This document shows, one piece after another, positions 17,101 through 26,648 of a stretch of 64,000 nucleotides of DNA. Numbering within the stretch: position 1 is the stretch's first letter; the number at the start of each line of letters is the position of its first letter. The notes beneath the pieces were generated by a model, which was given only the letters and a program-made list of their open reading frames with translations, was not told the origin of the DNA and did no database searches. The position numbers and the translations under genes are program-made. Source of the DNA: Candidatus Rhodoferax odensensis (GTDB taxonomy: Bacteria; Pseudomonadota; Gammaproteobacteria; Burkholderiales; Burkholderiaceae_C); assembly GCA_016718405.1 (NCBI GenBank), contig JADKDJ010000006.1, forward strand, positions 186,001-250,000. Direction: 5' to 3'.

Positions 17101-20034
17101 CACCGCCCCGTGCCAGACTCCGCCATAGGATTGGCGCATTCGCTTTCTGGAAGTTCTGCCACGGTGGGCTTTTCGGCGTTGTCAGAGATTGCACGTGCGC
17201 TGGAGCAGGCGTTGCAGCATCTGCAACTGCATGCGCAGGGCAGTCCCGATCACGCACGGGTGGCTGTCGCGTCGGCCGACGAGATTCGCCGCCTCTTGCA
17301 TCAGTTTGCCGCAGGGTTCCTGAAGGAGCCCGACCGTGGCCTGCTTGATGCGCTCAAGACGATTCTTGAGACCGAGTTTGTGGCGGCTGCGGCCGACTCC
17401 GCCGACTCCGCCGACGCCGCCATGGAGGCCGAACTACCGAGTGCCACCGTCGATACAGAGACCGCCATCACTTGGCCGGGCCATCTTGAAGCCGTCATCC
17501 CAGAGCAGATGCCCGACAGCGAGCCACCGCCGGTGGCGACCGCTCCGGTGCAACCGGTTCAGGTTCAGGCAGTCGAGACGGCGCGGCAATCCCTGGTCGA
17601 TGAGCAGGAAGAAGAATTTGACGCCATAGATGCGCTCGATGCGGACCTGTTCCCGATCTTCGAAGAGGAGGCGCTGGAGTTGATGCCTAAGCTGGGCGGC
17701 GCCCTGCGACAGTGGAGTGCGCGACCTGACAACCTGAGCGCCCGCAGTGAGGCGTTGCGCGTGTTGCATACGCTCAAGGGCAGTGCTCGTTTGGCCGGTG
17801 CCAACCGGCTGGGTGAAATGACGCACCGGATGGAGTCGGTGATTGAGCAGCTCGGCACGGAATTCCTGCAGAGCGCGCAGATCGACCCCTTGCTGGTTCG
17901 CTTCGATGCCATTCATGTGAACTTTGACGCTTTGCGTGCGGTGCCTGAACAACTGCTCAGTCGCCCTGAGGAGGCGCCGATTGACCGACTGGAGCAGGTG
18001 GCGCCAGCGCCGCAAGCCGTCGCGGCATCACCCGAGAAGGAACCGACTGCGGGGGCTACCGCACCAGCGCCGGTCGAGCCGACGGCGCGCGCGTTTGCGA
18101 CCATGCAAGCGCCCGTAACGGCACCGCTGGCGCCGATACGCGCGGCCAGCAACCAGTCAGTGCGCGTGCGCTCGCTGCTGCTGGATCGACTGGTCAACCA
18201 GGCCGGCGAGGTCATGATCACCCGCTCCCGTCTGGAGGCTCGGCTTGGTCAGCTGCGTGGCTCCCTGGGCGAGTTGTCGGGCAATCTCGACCGCTTGCGC
18301 CACCAACTGCGTGATATCGAGCTGCAATCCGAATCGCAGATGCAATCCCGCTTGGCCCAGGCCAAGGATTCGGCGCAAGGATTTGACCCGCTGGAATTTG
18401 ACCGATTCACACGTGTGCAGGAACTGACCCGCATGATGGCCGAGTCGGTCCACGACGTGGCCACGGTGCAGCGCAACCTACAGCGCACGGTGGAAGGCAC
18501 CGAGGACGATTTGATCGCCCAGGGTCGTCAGGCGCGGGAACTGCAGCGTGACCTGTTGCGTACCCGCATGGTGGAGTTCGAAGGTATTTCTGAGCGGCTC
18601 TATGGCGTGGTTCGGCAGGCTTCGAAAGACTCCGGCAAGCAGGTCAAGCTTGACATTGTTGGCGGCTCCCTGGATATGGACCGCGGCGTGCTCGATCGAA
18701 TGGCGCCGGCCTTTGAGCACTTGTTGCGCAATGCCGTGGCACACGGCATTGAGGCGCCGACGACACGCGAGCGCCTTGGTAAGCCGGCGGCAGGCACCAT
18801 CACCATCAATTTGAATCAGCAGAGCAACGACGTCACGGTCGAGTTCTCGGACGATGGCGCGGGGCTGGACCTTGAGCGCATTCGAGAGAAGGCGCTGGCC
18901 TCGGGTCAGATCAAGGACGGCGAGGTGCTGAGCGACGCCGAGGTAGCCAACCTGATTTTCACGCCTGGCTTCTCGACGGCATCGCAGATAACCGAGTTGT
19001 CCGGCCGTGGCATTGGCATGGACGTGGTGCGGGCCGAAGTCAGTGCCTTGGGCGGACGCATCGAGACCAGCTCCGAAGCGGGCAGAGGTACGCGGTTCAA
19101 GCTGGTCCTGCCGCTGACCACCGCGGTCACGCAGGTGGTGATGCTGCGCATGGGCGACCTGGTCGTTGGTGTGCCCGCCAACCTGATTGAAATCGTGCGC
19201 CGGGTCCCGGTCGCCGAGCTTGAGCGTGCCTACCAGACCGATGTGTTCGAGTACGGCGGCGAGCAGGTGCCCTTCTTTTGGGCGGGGGCGCTGCTTCAGT
19301 CCTCGGTTCAAAGTAACGAGGCCCGGACCAAGACCTTGCCGGTCGCGATTTTCAGAAGTGCCGGTCAGCGTCTGGCCGCGCACATGGATGAGGTGCTTGG
19401 CAACCAGGAAGTTGTGGTTAAGAATCTCGGGCCCCAGCTGTCGCGTCTGCCGGGCTTGTCCGGTATGTCAGTGCTAGCTTCGGGTGCCGTGGTGTTGATT
19501 TACAACCCGGTCGCGTTGGCGGCTGTGTACGGCACCCAGGCTCGCCAGCTGCGTGCCGAAGCGGTGCGCTCTGCTGCCGCGGCTGTCGCGGCCTCAGGCG
19601 GCAAGCTTGGGGAGACGGGGCAACCGCCGGCGACCGCGATGTCGGTGGTCAATCAGGTACCGCTGATTCTGGTCGTGGACGACTCCATCACGGTGCGCCG
19701 TGTCACCCAGCGCCTGCTCAAACGCGAGGGCTTCCGTGTTGCGATGGCGGCCGACGGCTTGCAGGCGCTCGAGCGCCTGCAGGATGAAAAGCCGTCGGTG
19801 GTGTTGTCCGACATTGAAATGCCCCGCATGGACGGCTTTGATCTGGCGCGTAACATTCGCGGCGATGCCAAGTTGCGCGATCTTCCGATCATCATGATCA
19901 CCTCTCGCATTGCCGAGAAGCACCGTGAGCATGCCCGCGAACTTGGGGTCAACCACTATCTGGGTAAACCGTACTCCGAGGAAGAACTGATCGGCTTGGT
20001 CCGCCAGTACTGCGCCAGTACGATTGACGCCTGA
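14113..20034 (+). CDS. chpA: Hybrid chemosensory histidine kinase ChpA (two frameshifts)
   Basis: Very large CheA-like kinase of the pilus chemosensory system, about 1970 residues when two frame changes are repaired. The frame is lost by one missing base near 15888-15900 and restored by one extra base near 16612-16622. The order is an N-terminal FimL/Hpt-like region, an Hpt domain in the middle frame (AFHTLKGSSRMVG), a degenerate Hpt (LAHSLSGSSATVG), another Hpt (VLHTLKGSARLAG), P3 dimerisation, a HATPase with NAVAHGIEAP and GRGIGMDVVRAEV, a CheW-like domain, and a C-terminal receiver (LSDIEMPRMDG with the phospho-Asp; LGKPYSEEEL). The ATG at 14113 is preferred over the GTG at 14101 because AGGAG sits 11 bases before it. 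It lies 43 bases after pilJ. Confidence 0.9.
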
Positions 20035-20108
20035 AGTCGGTGTGAGGCCGCTGCCCGTGGCACACCGCGGACTCTGCCGCTTGGCTTGCCCAATGGTGAC
20101 GCCAGCAT

Positions 20109-21569
20109 CTACTTGACCACCGCGTAGCGCAGCAAAGTCCGTGTGCGGGCTTGTGCGTGCTGCACGATCGGCGGCGGGTAGTCTTGGCCGAGGTGGACCC
20201 CAGCTGCATCCAGCTCGGTGGCCTTGGCCAGCCAGGGAGCATGGATTGCGGCGTCGGGCAGACCGGCCAACGCAGGCAGGTAGCGTCGGATGAACTTGCC
20301 GTTAGGATCAAACTTCTCGCTCTGGCTTAGCGGATTGAAAATTCGAAAGTAGGGCTGCGCGTCGCAGCCGCTGGAGCTCACCCACTGCCAGCCGCCGTTG
20401 TTGGACGCCAGATCGAAGTCATTGAGTTGCTGAGCGAAGTACTTTTCGCCCCAGCGCCAATCAATGCCCAGATCCTTGACCAAGAAGCTGGCGGCCACCA
20501 TACGCAAGCGGTTGTGCATGTAGCCGGTCTGGTTGAGCTGGGCCATTGCCGCGTCAACCAAGGGGTAACCGGTGCGGCCGTCACACCAAGCCTGGAACAA
20601 GTTTTGCGCATGCGCACCGTGCTCCCAAGCGATGGCATCGTAGGCTGGCTTGAAGGAGGCGCTCACCACATGAGGATGATTCGCCAGGATCTGCGTATAG
20701 AAGTCGCGCCAGATCAGTTCTCCCAGCCAGACCGACGCACCATGGCTGCCGTGCCGGCTTCGCTGCAGGGCCGCCGCGGCAAGTCGCCGAATGGACACCG
20801 TGCCGAAGCGCAGGTGCACACTGAGGTAGCTCGGGCCTTTGATGGCGGGAAAGTCGCGGGTCTGCTCATAGCGGTCGATGCGCGTCAGAAAGTCGTTCAG
20901 CAGCTGGTTCGCTGCGCTCGCGCCGGGAGCCATACGCGGTGAGGATTCGACGTTGGCCGCAAAGCCGATGTCCGCTAATGAGGGTATCGGAAAACACCAC
21001 GCCGCCGGTCGCTCATCCAGCGCGTCTGCCCAGGGCTTCGGGTCGTATTCGGGCAATTGCTCTGGCGAGATTGTTCGCAGCCATTTGTTCTTGTAAGCAG
21101 TGAACACCGCAAACGGCTTGCCGGCCTGGGTCAGCAGCTCCTGTTCTTCAAACACCACGTGATCCTTGCACAGGTGCAAGCCCACACCGATCTCGGCCAA
21201 AGCGCCGCGCGTTGCGGCATCGCGCGCCCGAGTCTGCGGCTCGTAGTCCTTGGCCGCAAAGACGGCTTGCACGCCCAGCGCGTGTGCCAGAGTTGCAATT
21301 TCATGGCAGGCCTGTCCGTGGCGAACGATCAGCCCGGCTTGGGGCTGACCACTCAGCGTGCGCAGCTCCAAATCGACTTGGTGCAGCGATTCATGGATGA
21401 AGCTGACGCGTCTGTCGGTGCGCGGCAGATGGTCCAGGATGTCGCGGTCAAACACAAAGACACAATGCACGCGGCGGCAATGCCGCATGGCCATGCACAG
21501 TGCTGCGTTGTCGTGCACACGCAGGTCGCGACGCAGCCACACCAAACCCCGCTCGAATTGCTTTTGCAT
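20109..21569 (-). CDS. phrB: Deoxyribodipyrimidine photo-lyase (cryptochrome/photolyase family)
   Basis: 486-residue flavoprotein that splits cyclobutane pyrimidine dimers with blue light. The N-terminal antenna domain starts MQKQFERGLVWLRRDLRVHDN. The C-terminal FAD-binding half contains GELIWRDFYTQIL, GYPLVDAAMAQLNQTGYMHNRLRM and the tryptophan-rich DLASNNGGWQW segment. Upstream in-frame residues (to 21860) lie over the divergent yqgE gene and are rejected. Only 21 bases separate its ATG from that of yqgE, so the two promoters must overlap or lie inside the opposing genes. A dedicated repair role is known for the family; the antenna cofactor cannot be told from sequence by eye. Confidence 0.95.
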   Translation of the reverse strand: MQKQFERGLVWLRRDLRVHDNAALCMAMRHCRRVHCVFVFDRDILDHLPRTDRRVSFIHESLHQVDLELRTLSGQPQAGLIVRHGQACHEIATLAHALGVQAVFAAKDYEPQTRARDAATRGALAEIGVGLHLCKDHVVFEEQELLTQAGKPFAVFTAYKNKWLRTISPEQLPEYDPKPWADALDERPAAWCFPIPSLADIGFAANVESSPRMAPGASAANQLLNDFLTRIDRYEQTRDFPAIKGPSYLSVHLRFGTVSIRRLAAAALQRSRHGSHGASVWLGELIWRDFYTQILANHPHVVSASFKPAYDAIAWEHGAHAQNLFQAWCDGRTGYPLVDAAMAQLNQTGYMHNRLRMVAASFLVKDLGIDWRWGEKYFAQQLNDFDLASNNGGWQWVSSSGCDAQPYFRIFNPLSQSEKFDPNGKFIRRYLPALAGLPDAAIHAPWLAKATELDAAGVHLGQDYPPPIVQHAQARTRTLLRYAVVK

Positions 21570-21590
21570 GATCGCCGCTAAAATTGCTTC

Positions 21591-22190
21591 ATGTCCGCTG
21601 ATTCTGCTCCAATCAATCTGACGAATCACTTCCTGATCGCCATGCCCGGACTGGAAGACGCGGCTTTCGCGCGCAGTGTGGTGTACCTGTGTGAGCATAG
21701 CCAGCGCGGGGCGCTTGGCCTGGTCATCAACAAACCCAGTGACATTGACCTGCAGCGCCTCTTTGACAAAGTCGAACTGCCGTTGCGCAGGATCGATTTG
21801 GCGCATAGCCCGGTGTTTCAAGGCGGCCCGGTTCAGACCGAGCGTGGTTTCGTATTGCACGAGTCGATTGGCGCGGTGGACGACGCGAAGGGCGAGTCGG
21901 TCTACGCGTCGACGCTCAGCATTGCCGGCGGGCTGGAGATGACTACCTCCAAAGACGTGCTCGAAGCGCTGTCAACGGGCGCCGGGCCACGCAAAGTATT
22001 GGTGTCACTGGGCTACTCGGCCTGGGGCGAAGGGCAGCTTGAGTCCGAGTTGTGCGAGAACAGCTGGCTGACCGTGGCCGCCGACCGTGAGGTGATTTTC
22101 AACACGCCGGTAGAGCAGCGCTACGAGAAAGCCTTGTCGCTGCTGGGCTTTGAGTCCTGGATGCTGTCGCCAGGGGCCGGGCGGGCATGA
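21591..22190 (+). CDS. yqgE: YqgE/AlgH family protein (DUF179)
   Basis: 199-residue YqgE/AlgH protein with the characteristic start (APINLTNHFLIAMPGLEDAAFARSVVYLCEH), then GALGLVINKP and the late GYSAWGEGQLESEL motif. The molecular role is unresolved; AlgH was named for an effect on alginate regulation, and the gene is nearly always linked to ruvX. It overlaps ruvX by four bases and opens the yqgE-ruvX-pyrR-pyrB-pyrX operon. Confidence 0.93.
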   Translation: MSADSAPINLTNHFLIAMPGLEDAAFARSVVYLCEHSQRGALGLVINKPSDIDLQRLFDKVELPLRRIDLAHSPVFQGGPVQTERGFVLHESIGAVDDAKGESVYASTLSIAGGLEMTTSKDVLEALSTGAGPRKVLVSLGYSAWGEGQLESELCENSWLTVAADREVIFNTPVEQRYEKALSLLGFESWMLSPGAGRA

Positions 22191-22612
22191 GTCGGTCACC
22201 GGCAGCGCCAATCCCAGCCATTGCGGTAGGTCTGCAGACTTTCTTGGCCCTCGATTTTGGGCTGAAGCGCACCGGCTTTGCGGTCGGCAATCGTGTGTTG
22301 GGAACGGCTCAGCCGCAGGGCACCATTGCCGCTGAAGGTGGTGCGCGTTTCGCGAAAATCGCTGAACAGTTGCGAACCTGGCAACCGGATGCCTTGGTGG
22401 TGGGCGTGCCGTTCCATCCCGACGGTGCCGAGCATGAGAACACGCTGCGCGCCCGGCGCTTTGCGCGGCAATTGCGCGGGCGTTTCAAGCTGCCGGTGTT
22501 TGAGGTGGACGAGCGCTTCAGCACCACCGAAGCACTGGAGCGCGGTGCCAAGGACGCCGACGCGATGGCCGCTTGCATCATTCTTGAACAGTTCTTGAGG
22601 AGTACACCATGA
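22187..22612 (+). CDS. ruvX: Holliday junction resolvase-like RuvX/YqgF
   Basis: 141-residue RNase H-fold protein of the YqgF family, which processes the 5' end of 16S pre-rRNA in E. coli. Recognisable parts are LALDFGLKRTGFAVGN (first catalytic Asp), VVGVPFHPDGAEHENTL, and VDERFSTTEA (Glu and Thr of the YqgF signature). An in-frame ATG overlaps the yqgE stop by four bases and its own stop overlaps the pyrR start by four, so translation is likely coupled. Length matches the family. Confidence 0.94.
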   Translation: MSRSPAAPIPAIAVGLQTFLALDFGLKRTGFAVGNRVLGTAQPQGTIAAEGGARFAKIAEQLRTWQPDALVVGVPFHPDGAEHENTLRARRFARQLRGRFKLPVFEVDERFSTTEALERGAKDADAMAACIILEQFLRSTP

Positions 22613-23106
22613 GCACACTGGCGCTGGATGCGCAGGCGCTGTACCTTGACCTGCTTGCTGGCGTGCGCACTTTCTGGCGGCCGGAGATGCACTTGGCCGG
22701 CGTCACCTCGGGTGGTGTCTGGTTGGCGCAGCGCCTTGGCCACGACCTGGGGTTGCGCAGCTCTCCCGGTATCCTGTCTTCGACCTTGCACCGGGACGAC
22801 TACGCACAGCGCGGCATGACCGCGGCGGCGCAGACGCAGTTGTCCTTTGATGTCAACGGCGCGCATATCCTGATCCTTGACGATGTCTTGTATACCGGTC
22901 GAACCATCCGTGCCGTGATCAACGAGCTGTTTGATTTCGGTCGCCCCGCCAGCGTCAAGCTGGCGGTGTTGGTTGACCGCGGTGGGCGCGAGTTGCCGAT
23001 TCAGGCGGACTTCTGCGCAGCGCGCATCAGCTTGCCTGCCAACCGGTCCTTGGCCCTGGCGCGCGCTGACACCGGTGAGTTCAGCTTTGAGGTCAAGAAT
23101 CGATAG
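22609..23106 (+). CDS. pyrR: PyrR bifunctional regulator / uracil phosphoribosyltransferase
   Basis: 165-residue type I phosphoribosyltransferase. The PRPP-binding motif ILILDDVLYTGRTIRAVINEL is textbook PyrR, and VTSGGVWLAQRL supplies the loop near the N-terminus. In Gram-positive bacteria PyrR attenuates the pyr mRNA. In proteobacteria it may serve mainly as a uracil salvage enzyme, and I see no PyrR-type antiterminator in the six-base gap before pyrB. Start is fixed by the ATGA overlap with ruvX. Confidence 0.94.
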   Translation: MSTLALDAQALYLDLLAGVRTFWRPEMHLAGVTSGGVWLAQRLGHDLGLRSSPGILSSTLHRDDYAQRGMTAAAQTQLSFDVNGAHILILDDVLYTGRTIRAVINELFDFGRPASVKLAVLVDRGGRELPIQADFCAARISLPANRSLALARADTGEFSFEVKNR

Positions 23107-23112
23107 CCCACC

Positions 23113-24075
23113 ATGCTCTACAAACGCAATCCCCAACTCAACAAGAACGGTGAACTGATTCACCTGCTGTCCACAGAGGGCCTGCCCAAGAGTATCCTGA
23201 CCCAGGTGCTCGATACGGCGGCCAACTTCGTCAGTGTGAATGACCGCGAGGTCAAGAAGGTGCCGCTGCTGCGGGGAAAAAGCGTCTTCAACCTGTTTTT
23301 TGAGAACTCCACGCGCACGCGCACCACCTTCGAGATTGCGGCCAAGCGACTCAGTGCCGACGTGATCAACCTCGATATCGCCCGCTCCTCGGCTTCCAAG
23401 GGTGAGTCACTGCTCGACACCATCGCTAACCTGAGCGCGATGGCCGCTGACCTGTTCGTGGTGCGCCACAGCGAGTCGGGCGCGCCGTACCTGATCGCGC
23501 AGCACGTTGCGCCGCACGTGCATGTGATCAACGCTGGCGACGGTCGACACGCCCACCCGACCCAGGGGCTGCTGGACATGTACACCATCCGGCACTACAA
23601 GAAGGACTTCGCCAATCTCACCGTGGCCATCGTTGGCGATGTGCTGCACTCTCGCGTGGCACGCTCGGACATTCACGCGCTCACCACTTTGGGCTGCGCC
23701 GAGGTTCGGGTCGTGGGCCCGATGACGCTGGTGCCGGGCGACTTGGCCCAGATGGGGGTGCGCGTGTGTCACACGCTGGAGGAGGGTATCCGCGGGTGCG
23801 ACGTGGTGATCATGTTGCGCCTGCAAAACGAGCGCATGAGCGGCGCCTTGCTGCCGTCTAGCCAGGAGTTCTTCAGGAGCTATGGTCTGACACCCGAAAA
23901 GCTGCAATTGGCCAAACCGGATGCGATCGTGATGCATCCTGGACCGATCAACCGTGGTGTCGAGATCGACTCGGCGGTGGTCGATGGCAAGCAAAGCGTG
24001 ATCCTGCCGCAGGTGAGCTTCGGCATCGCCGTACGGATGGCGGTGATGAGCATCGTCGCCGGCAACGATGCGTGA
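23113..24075 (+). CDS. pyrB: Aspartate carbamoyltransferase catalytic subunit
   Basis: 320-residue enzyme joining carbamoyl phosphate to aspartate, the committed step of pyrimidine synthesis. The carbamoyl phosphate motif FENSTRTRTTFE, the HPTQGLLD segment and the MHPGPINRGVEI C-terminal motif are intact. No regulatory pyrI follows; instead a DHOase-like gene begins 39 bases downstream. This matches the class A ATCase arrangement in which PyrB hexamers assemble with a DHOase-like partner. Confidence 0.96.
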   Translation: MLYKRNPQLNKNGELIHLLSTEGLPKSILTQVLDTAANFVSVNDREVKKVPLLRGKSVFNLFFENSTRTRTTFEIAAKRLSADVINLDIARSSASKGESLLDTIANLSAMAADLFVVRHSESGAPYLIAQHVAPHVHVINAGDGRHAHPTQGLLDMYTIRHYKKDFANLTVAIVGDVLHSRVARSDIHALTTLGCAEVRVVGPMTLVPGDLAQMGVRVCHTLEEGIRGCDVVIMLRLQNERMSGALLPSSQEFFRSYGLTPEKLQLAKPDAIVMHPGPINRGVEIDSAVVDGKQSVILPQVSFGIAVRMAVMSIVAGNDA

Positions 24076-24114
24076 CAACTCCCACACCAAGCAACCAACC
24101 GATTGAGACTTGAC

Positions 24115-25407
24115 ATGAATTTGCTGATCCAGGGTGGCCGCGTGATCGATCCGGCCAGCGGCTATGACCAGCTCGCGGACGTTGCGGTCCGCCAGGGTGT
24201 GGTGAGCGCGGTGGGCGCGATCGGCACCGACTTCAAGCCTGATCGCGTGCTGGACGCGGCGGGCTGTTTGGTCGTGCCGGGCCTGGTGGACCTGGCGGTG
24301 CGCTTGGGCGAACCCGGGCACGAGCACGAGGGCATGCTGGCATCTGAGCTGGCAGCCGCTGTCGCGGGTGGGGTTACCACGCTGGCCTGCCCGCCGGACA
24401 CCGACCCCGTGCTCGACGAGCCAGGACTGGTTGAAATGTTGCGCTACCGGGCCGAAAAGCTGCACTTGTCGCGGGTCTTGCCGATCGGCGCGCTCACGCG
24501 GGGGTTGGCGGGCGAAACCCTGACCGAAATGCTGGAACTGACCGACTCCGGCTGTGTGGCTTTTAGCCAGGCTGAGGTACCGCTGGCCAACACCCAGGTG
24601 CTGCAACGCGCCCTGCAGTACGCCAGTACCTTTGGCTATGCGGTGTGGTTGCGTCCACAAGAGCTGCACCTGGGCAAGGGTGTTGCCGCCAGCGGTGCGC
24701 TGGCTACGCGCATGGGCCTGTCCGGCGTGCCGGTGGCGGCCGAAACCATCGCCCTGCACACGATTTTCGATTTGATGCACGCTACCGGCGCACGGGTTCA
24801 CGTTTGTCGCCTCAGCAGTGCGGCCGGCGTCGCGCTGGTGCGCCAGGCCAAGGCCGATGGTTTGAAGCTGAGCTGCGATGTCAGCATCAACTCCCTGCAC
24901 CTGATCGACAACGACATTGGTTACTTCGACAGCCGGGCGCGTCTCAATCCACCCCTGCGCCAGCAACGTGACCGCGACGCCCTGCGCGCAGCGCTGGCTG
25001 ATGGCACCATCGATGCGTTGGTGTCCGACCACACGCCCGTGGATGAGGACGCCAAGGCCTTGCCCTTTGCCGAGGCGCAGCCGGGCGCCACGGGTGTCGA
25101 ACTGCTGCTCAGCCTGGTTTTGAAATGGAGTCAGCAAGACGGCGTAGACATCAAGCGGGCCTTGGCCACCGTCACCAGTGGGCCGGCTTCGGTACTGGGT
25201 GCCGCGCTGGGCAGCTCGCGCGGCAGCGTGGGACATCTCACCGTGGGGGGTGCCGCGGATTTGTGCATAGTCGACCCCCATGCGCAATGGGTGGCGGCCC
25301 CGCAGGATTTGCGCAGCCAGGGCAAGCACACTCCGTTTTCGAGCTATGAGCTGGCAGCCCGCGCACGCTGCACGGTGGTTGGCGGGCAGGTCGCTTTTCA
25401 CGCCTAG
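24115..25407 (+). CDS. pyrX: Dihydroorotase-like non-catalytic ATCase partner (PyrX/PyrC')
   Basis: 430-residue amidohydrolase-fold protein starting MNLLIQGGRVIDPASGYDQL. In active dihydroorotases the strand after the VVPGLVD segment carries a His-x-His pair for the metal; here it reads DLAVRL, so Ala61 and Arg63 replace both histidines. Other family landmarks (LGEPG, SDHTPVDEDAK) remain. In Pseudomonas-type class A ATCase such an inactive PyrC' is needed to assemble PyrB, and I infer the same here. An active PyrC should then be encoded elsewhere. The frame opens at 24103, but the ATG at 24115 is where homology starts. It ends 21 bases from the convergent fbpC-like gene. Confidence 0.88.
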   Translation: MNLLIQGGRVIDPASGYDQLADVAVRQGVVSAVGAIGTDFKPDRVLDAAGCLVVPGLVDLAVRLGEPGHEHEGMLASELAAAVAGGVTTLACPPDTDPVLDEPGLVEMLRYRAEKLHLSRVLPIGALTRGLAGETLTEMLELTDSGCVAFSQAEVPLANTQVLQRALQYASTFGYAVWLRPQELHLGKGVAASGALATRMGLSGVPVAAETIALHTIFDLMHATGARVHVCRLSSAAGVALVRQAKADGLKLSCDVSINSLHLIDNDIGYFDSRARLNPPLRQQRDRDALRAALADGTIDALVSDHTPVDEDAKALPFAEAQPGATGVELLLSLVLKWSQQDGVDIKRALATVTSGPASVLGAALGSSRGSVGHLTVGGAADLCIVDPHAQWVAAPQDLRSQGKHTPFSSYELAARARCTVVGGQVAFHA

Positions 25408-25428
25408 GGCCCTTGCCCCGAGCCTTGC

Positions 25429-26622
25429 TCAGCCCACGACGACGCGTTCTTTCCCGACCAGGGTCACGACCTGAGCTGGCACTGTGGCCGCGTTGGGTCG
25501 GCTGCTGCGTTCACAGGGCATGCGGCAGGTTGCGTCGCCACCCAGGGGACAGGGGCGGTTGAAGGTCACCACATGGTCCACTTCGGCGCGAATCCCGATG
25601 CGCTCGCCGATTCGGTGGTCATGGTGGCTGGGCACATGGGCCAGTACCGTGTCGCCGCTGTCCAGGCGCAGGGTATACAGGAACTCCGAGCCGCGAAAGG
25701 CTTTGCGCACAATTTCGGCCCTGGTCGGGGCGTCGTCGTCATGCACGATGTCGTCGGCACGCAGCAGTACGTCGCAGGCGCCGCCTGAAAAAGTGCAGCT
25801 CAGAGGGCACTCCGCCACATCCGTGAGGTCGCCCAGCGGGGTCTGCACGACCACCTGGCTGTCCACCTGGCGGATTACCGCTGGCGCGAACACGCCGTGG
25901 CCGATGAACTCCGCCACGAAGCGGCTGGCCGGGCGGTGGTACAGCGTGTAGGCGTCGTCCCACTGGTCCAGATGGCCTTGCTGCATCACGCCAATCGTGT
26001 CGCCAATGGCAAAGGCCTCCAGCTGATCGTGCGTAACCAAAAGGGCGGTGGTCTTGGCGGCCTTGAGGATGCTGCGGACTTCGTGCGCCAAGCGCTCGCG
26101 CAGTTCCACGTCGAGGTTGGAGAAGGGCTCGTCGAGCAACAGCAATTGCGGTTTGGGCGCCAGCGCCCGAGCCAGGGCCACGCGCTGCTGCTGACCGCCT
26201 GAAAGCTCATGGGGGTGGCGCTGCTCCTGCCCGGCCAGACCGACCAGCTCCAGGACTTCGGCAATGCGCCGTGACTGATCCGACTTGCTCAGTTGTGTGA
26301 TCCCAAATCCGACGTTGCGGCCCACGTTGAGGTGAGGAAACAGCGCGTAATCCTGAAACACCATGCCAATGTGACGGGACTCCGGCGCCACGTTGCTGCT
26401 GATGCTGCTGACCACTTGCCCGGCGAGTTTGATCTGCCCCGCGCTGGCGCGCTCCAGTCCGGCCACAGCGCGCAGCAATGTGGTCTTGCCGCATCCAGAA
26501 GGCCCGATCAGCACGCCGATGTCGCCGGCCGGCAAGCCGAACGACACCTGGTTCACGGCGGGCTGCAGGGCGCCAGCGTAGGAGACACTGAGCTGTGAGA
26601 CTTCCAAAAACATGAGATCCAT
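25429..26622 (-). CDS. fbpC: Iron(III) ABC transporter ATP-binding protein
   Basis: 397-residue ATPase with Walker A (GPSGCGKTT), ABC signature (LSGGQQQR), Walker B (LLLLDEPFSNLD) and the switch His (VTHDQ), followed by a TOBE-like C-terminal domain. The FbpC/PotA class fits because of the length, the gene next door for a fused iron permease, and a Fur-like site in the intervening 26 bases. The C-terminal part contains several cysteines (residues around 360-376), which is less usual and could reflect metal sensing or nothing. Start is the ATG at 26622, or the ATG at 26613. Confidence 0.88.
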   Translation of the reverse strand: MDLMFLEVSQLSVSYAGALQPAVNQVSFGLPAGDIGVLIGPSGCGKTTLLRAVAGLERASAGQIKLAGQVVSSISSNVAPESRHIGMVFQDYALFPHLNVGRNVGFGITQLSKSDQSRRIAEVLELVGLAGQEQRHPHELSGGQQQRVALARALAPKPQLLLLDEPFSNLDVELRERLAHEVRSILKAAKTTALLVTHDQLEAFAIGDTIGVMQQGHLDQWDDAYTLYHRPASRFVAEFIGHGVFAPAVIRQVDSQVVVQTPLGDLTDVAECPLSCTFSGGACDVLLRADDIVHDDDAPTRAEIVRKAFRGSEFLYTLRLDSGDTVLAHVPSHHDHRIGERIGIRAEVDHVVTFNRPCPLGGDATCRMPCERSSRPNAATVPAQVVTLVGKERVVVG

Positions 26623-26626
26623 TGTA

Positions 26627-26645
26627 GATACTTACAATTCTCATT
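26627..26645. promoter_or_regulatory. Fur-box-like site between divergent fbpC and fbpB
   Basis: On the minus strand the site reads AATGAGAATTGTAAGTATC. Compared with the 19-base Fur consensus on the plus strand, about 12 of 19 positions agree by eye. It fills the only gap between the two divergent iron-transport genes (starts at 26622 and 26649), so one Fur dimer could control both. Function is inferred. Confidence 0.6.
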
Positions 26646-26648
26646 TAC

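Noticed and set aside
23407..25401. 664-codon minus-strand frame over pyrB and pyrX
   Set aside because: Composition rich in His, Arg and Gln is typical of antisense frames in GC-rich DNA; both plus-strand genes are certain.
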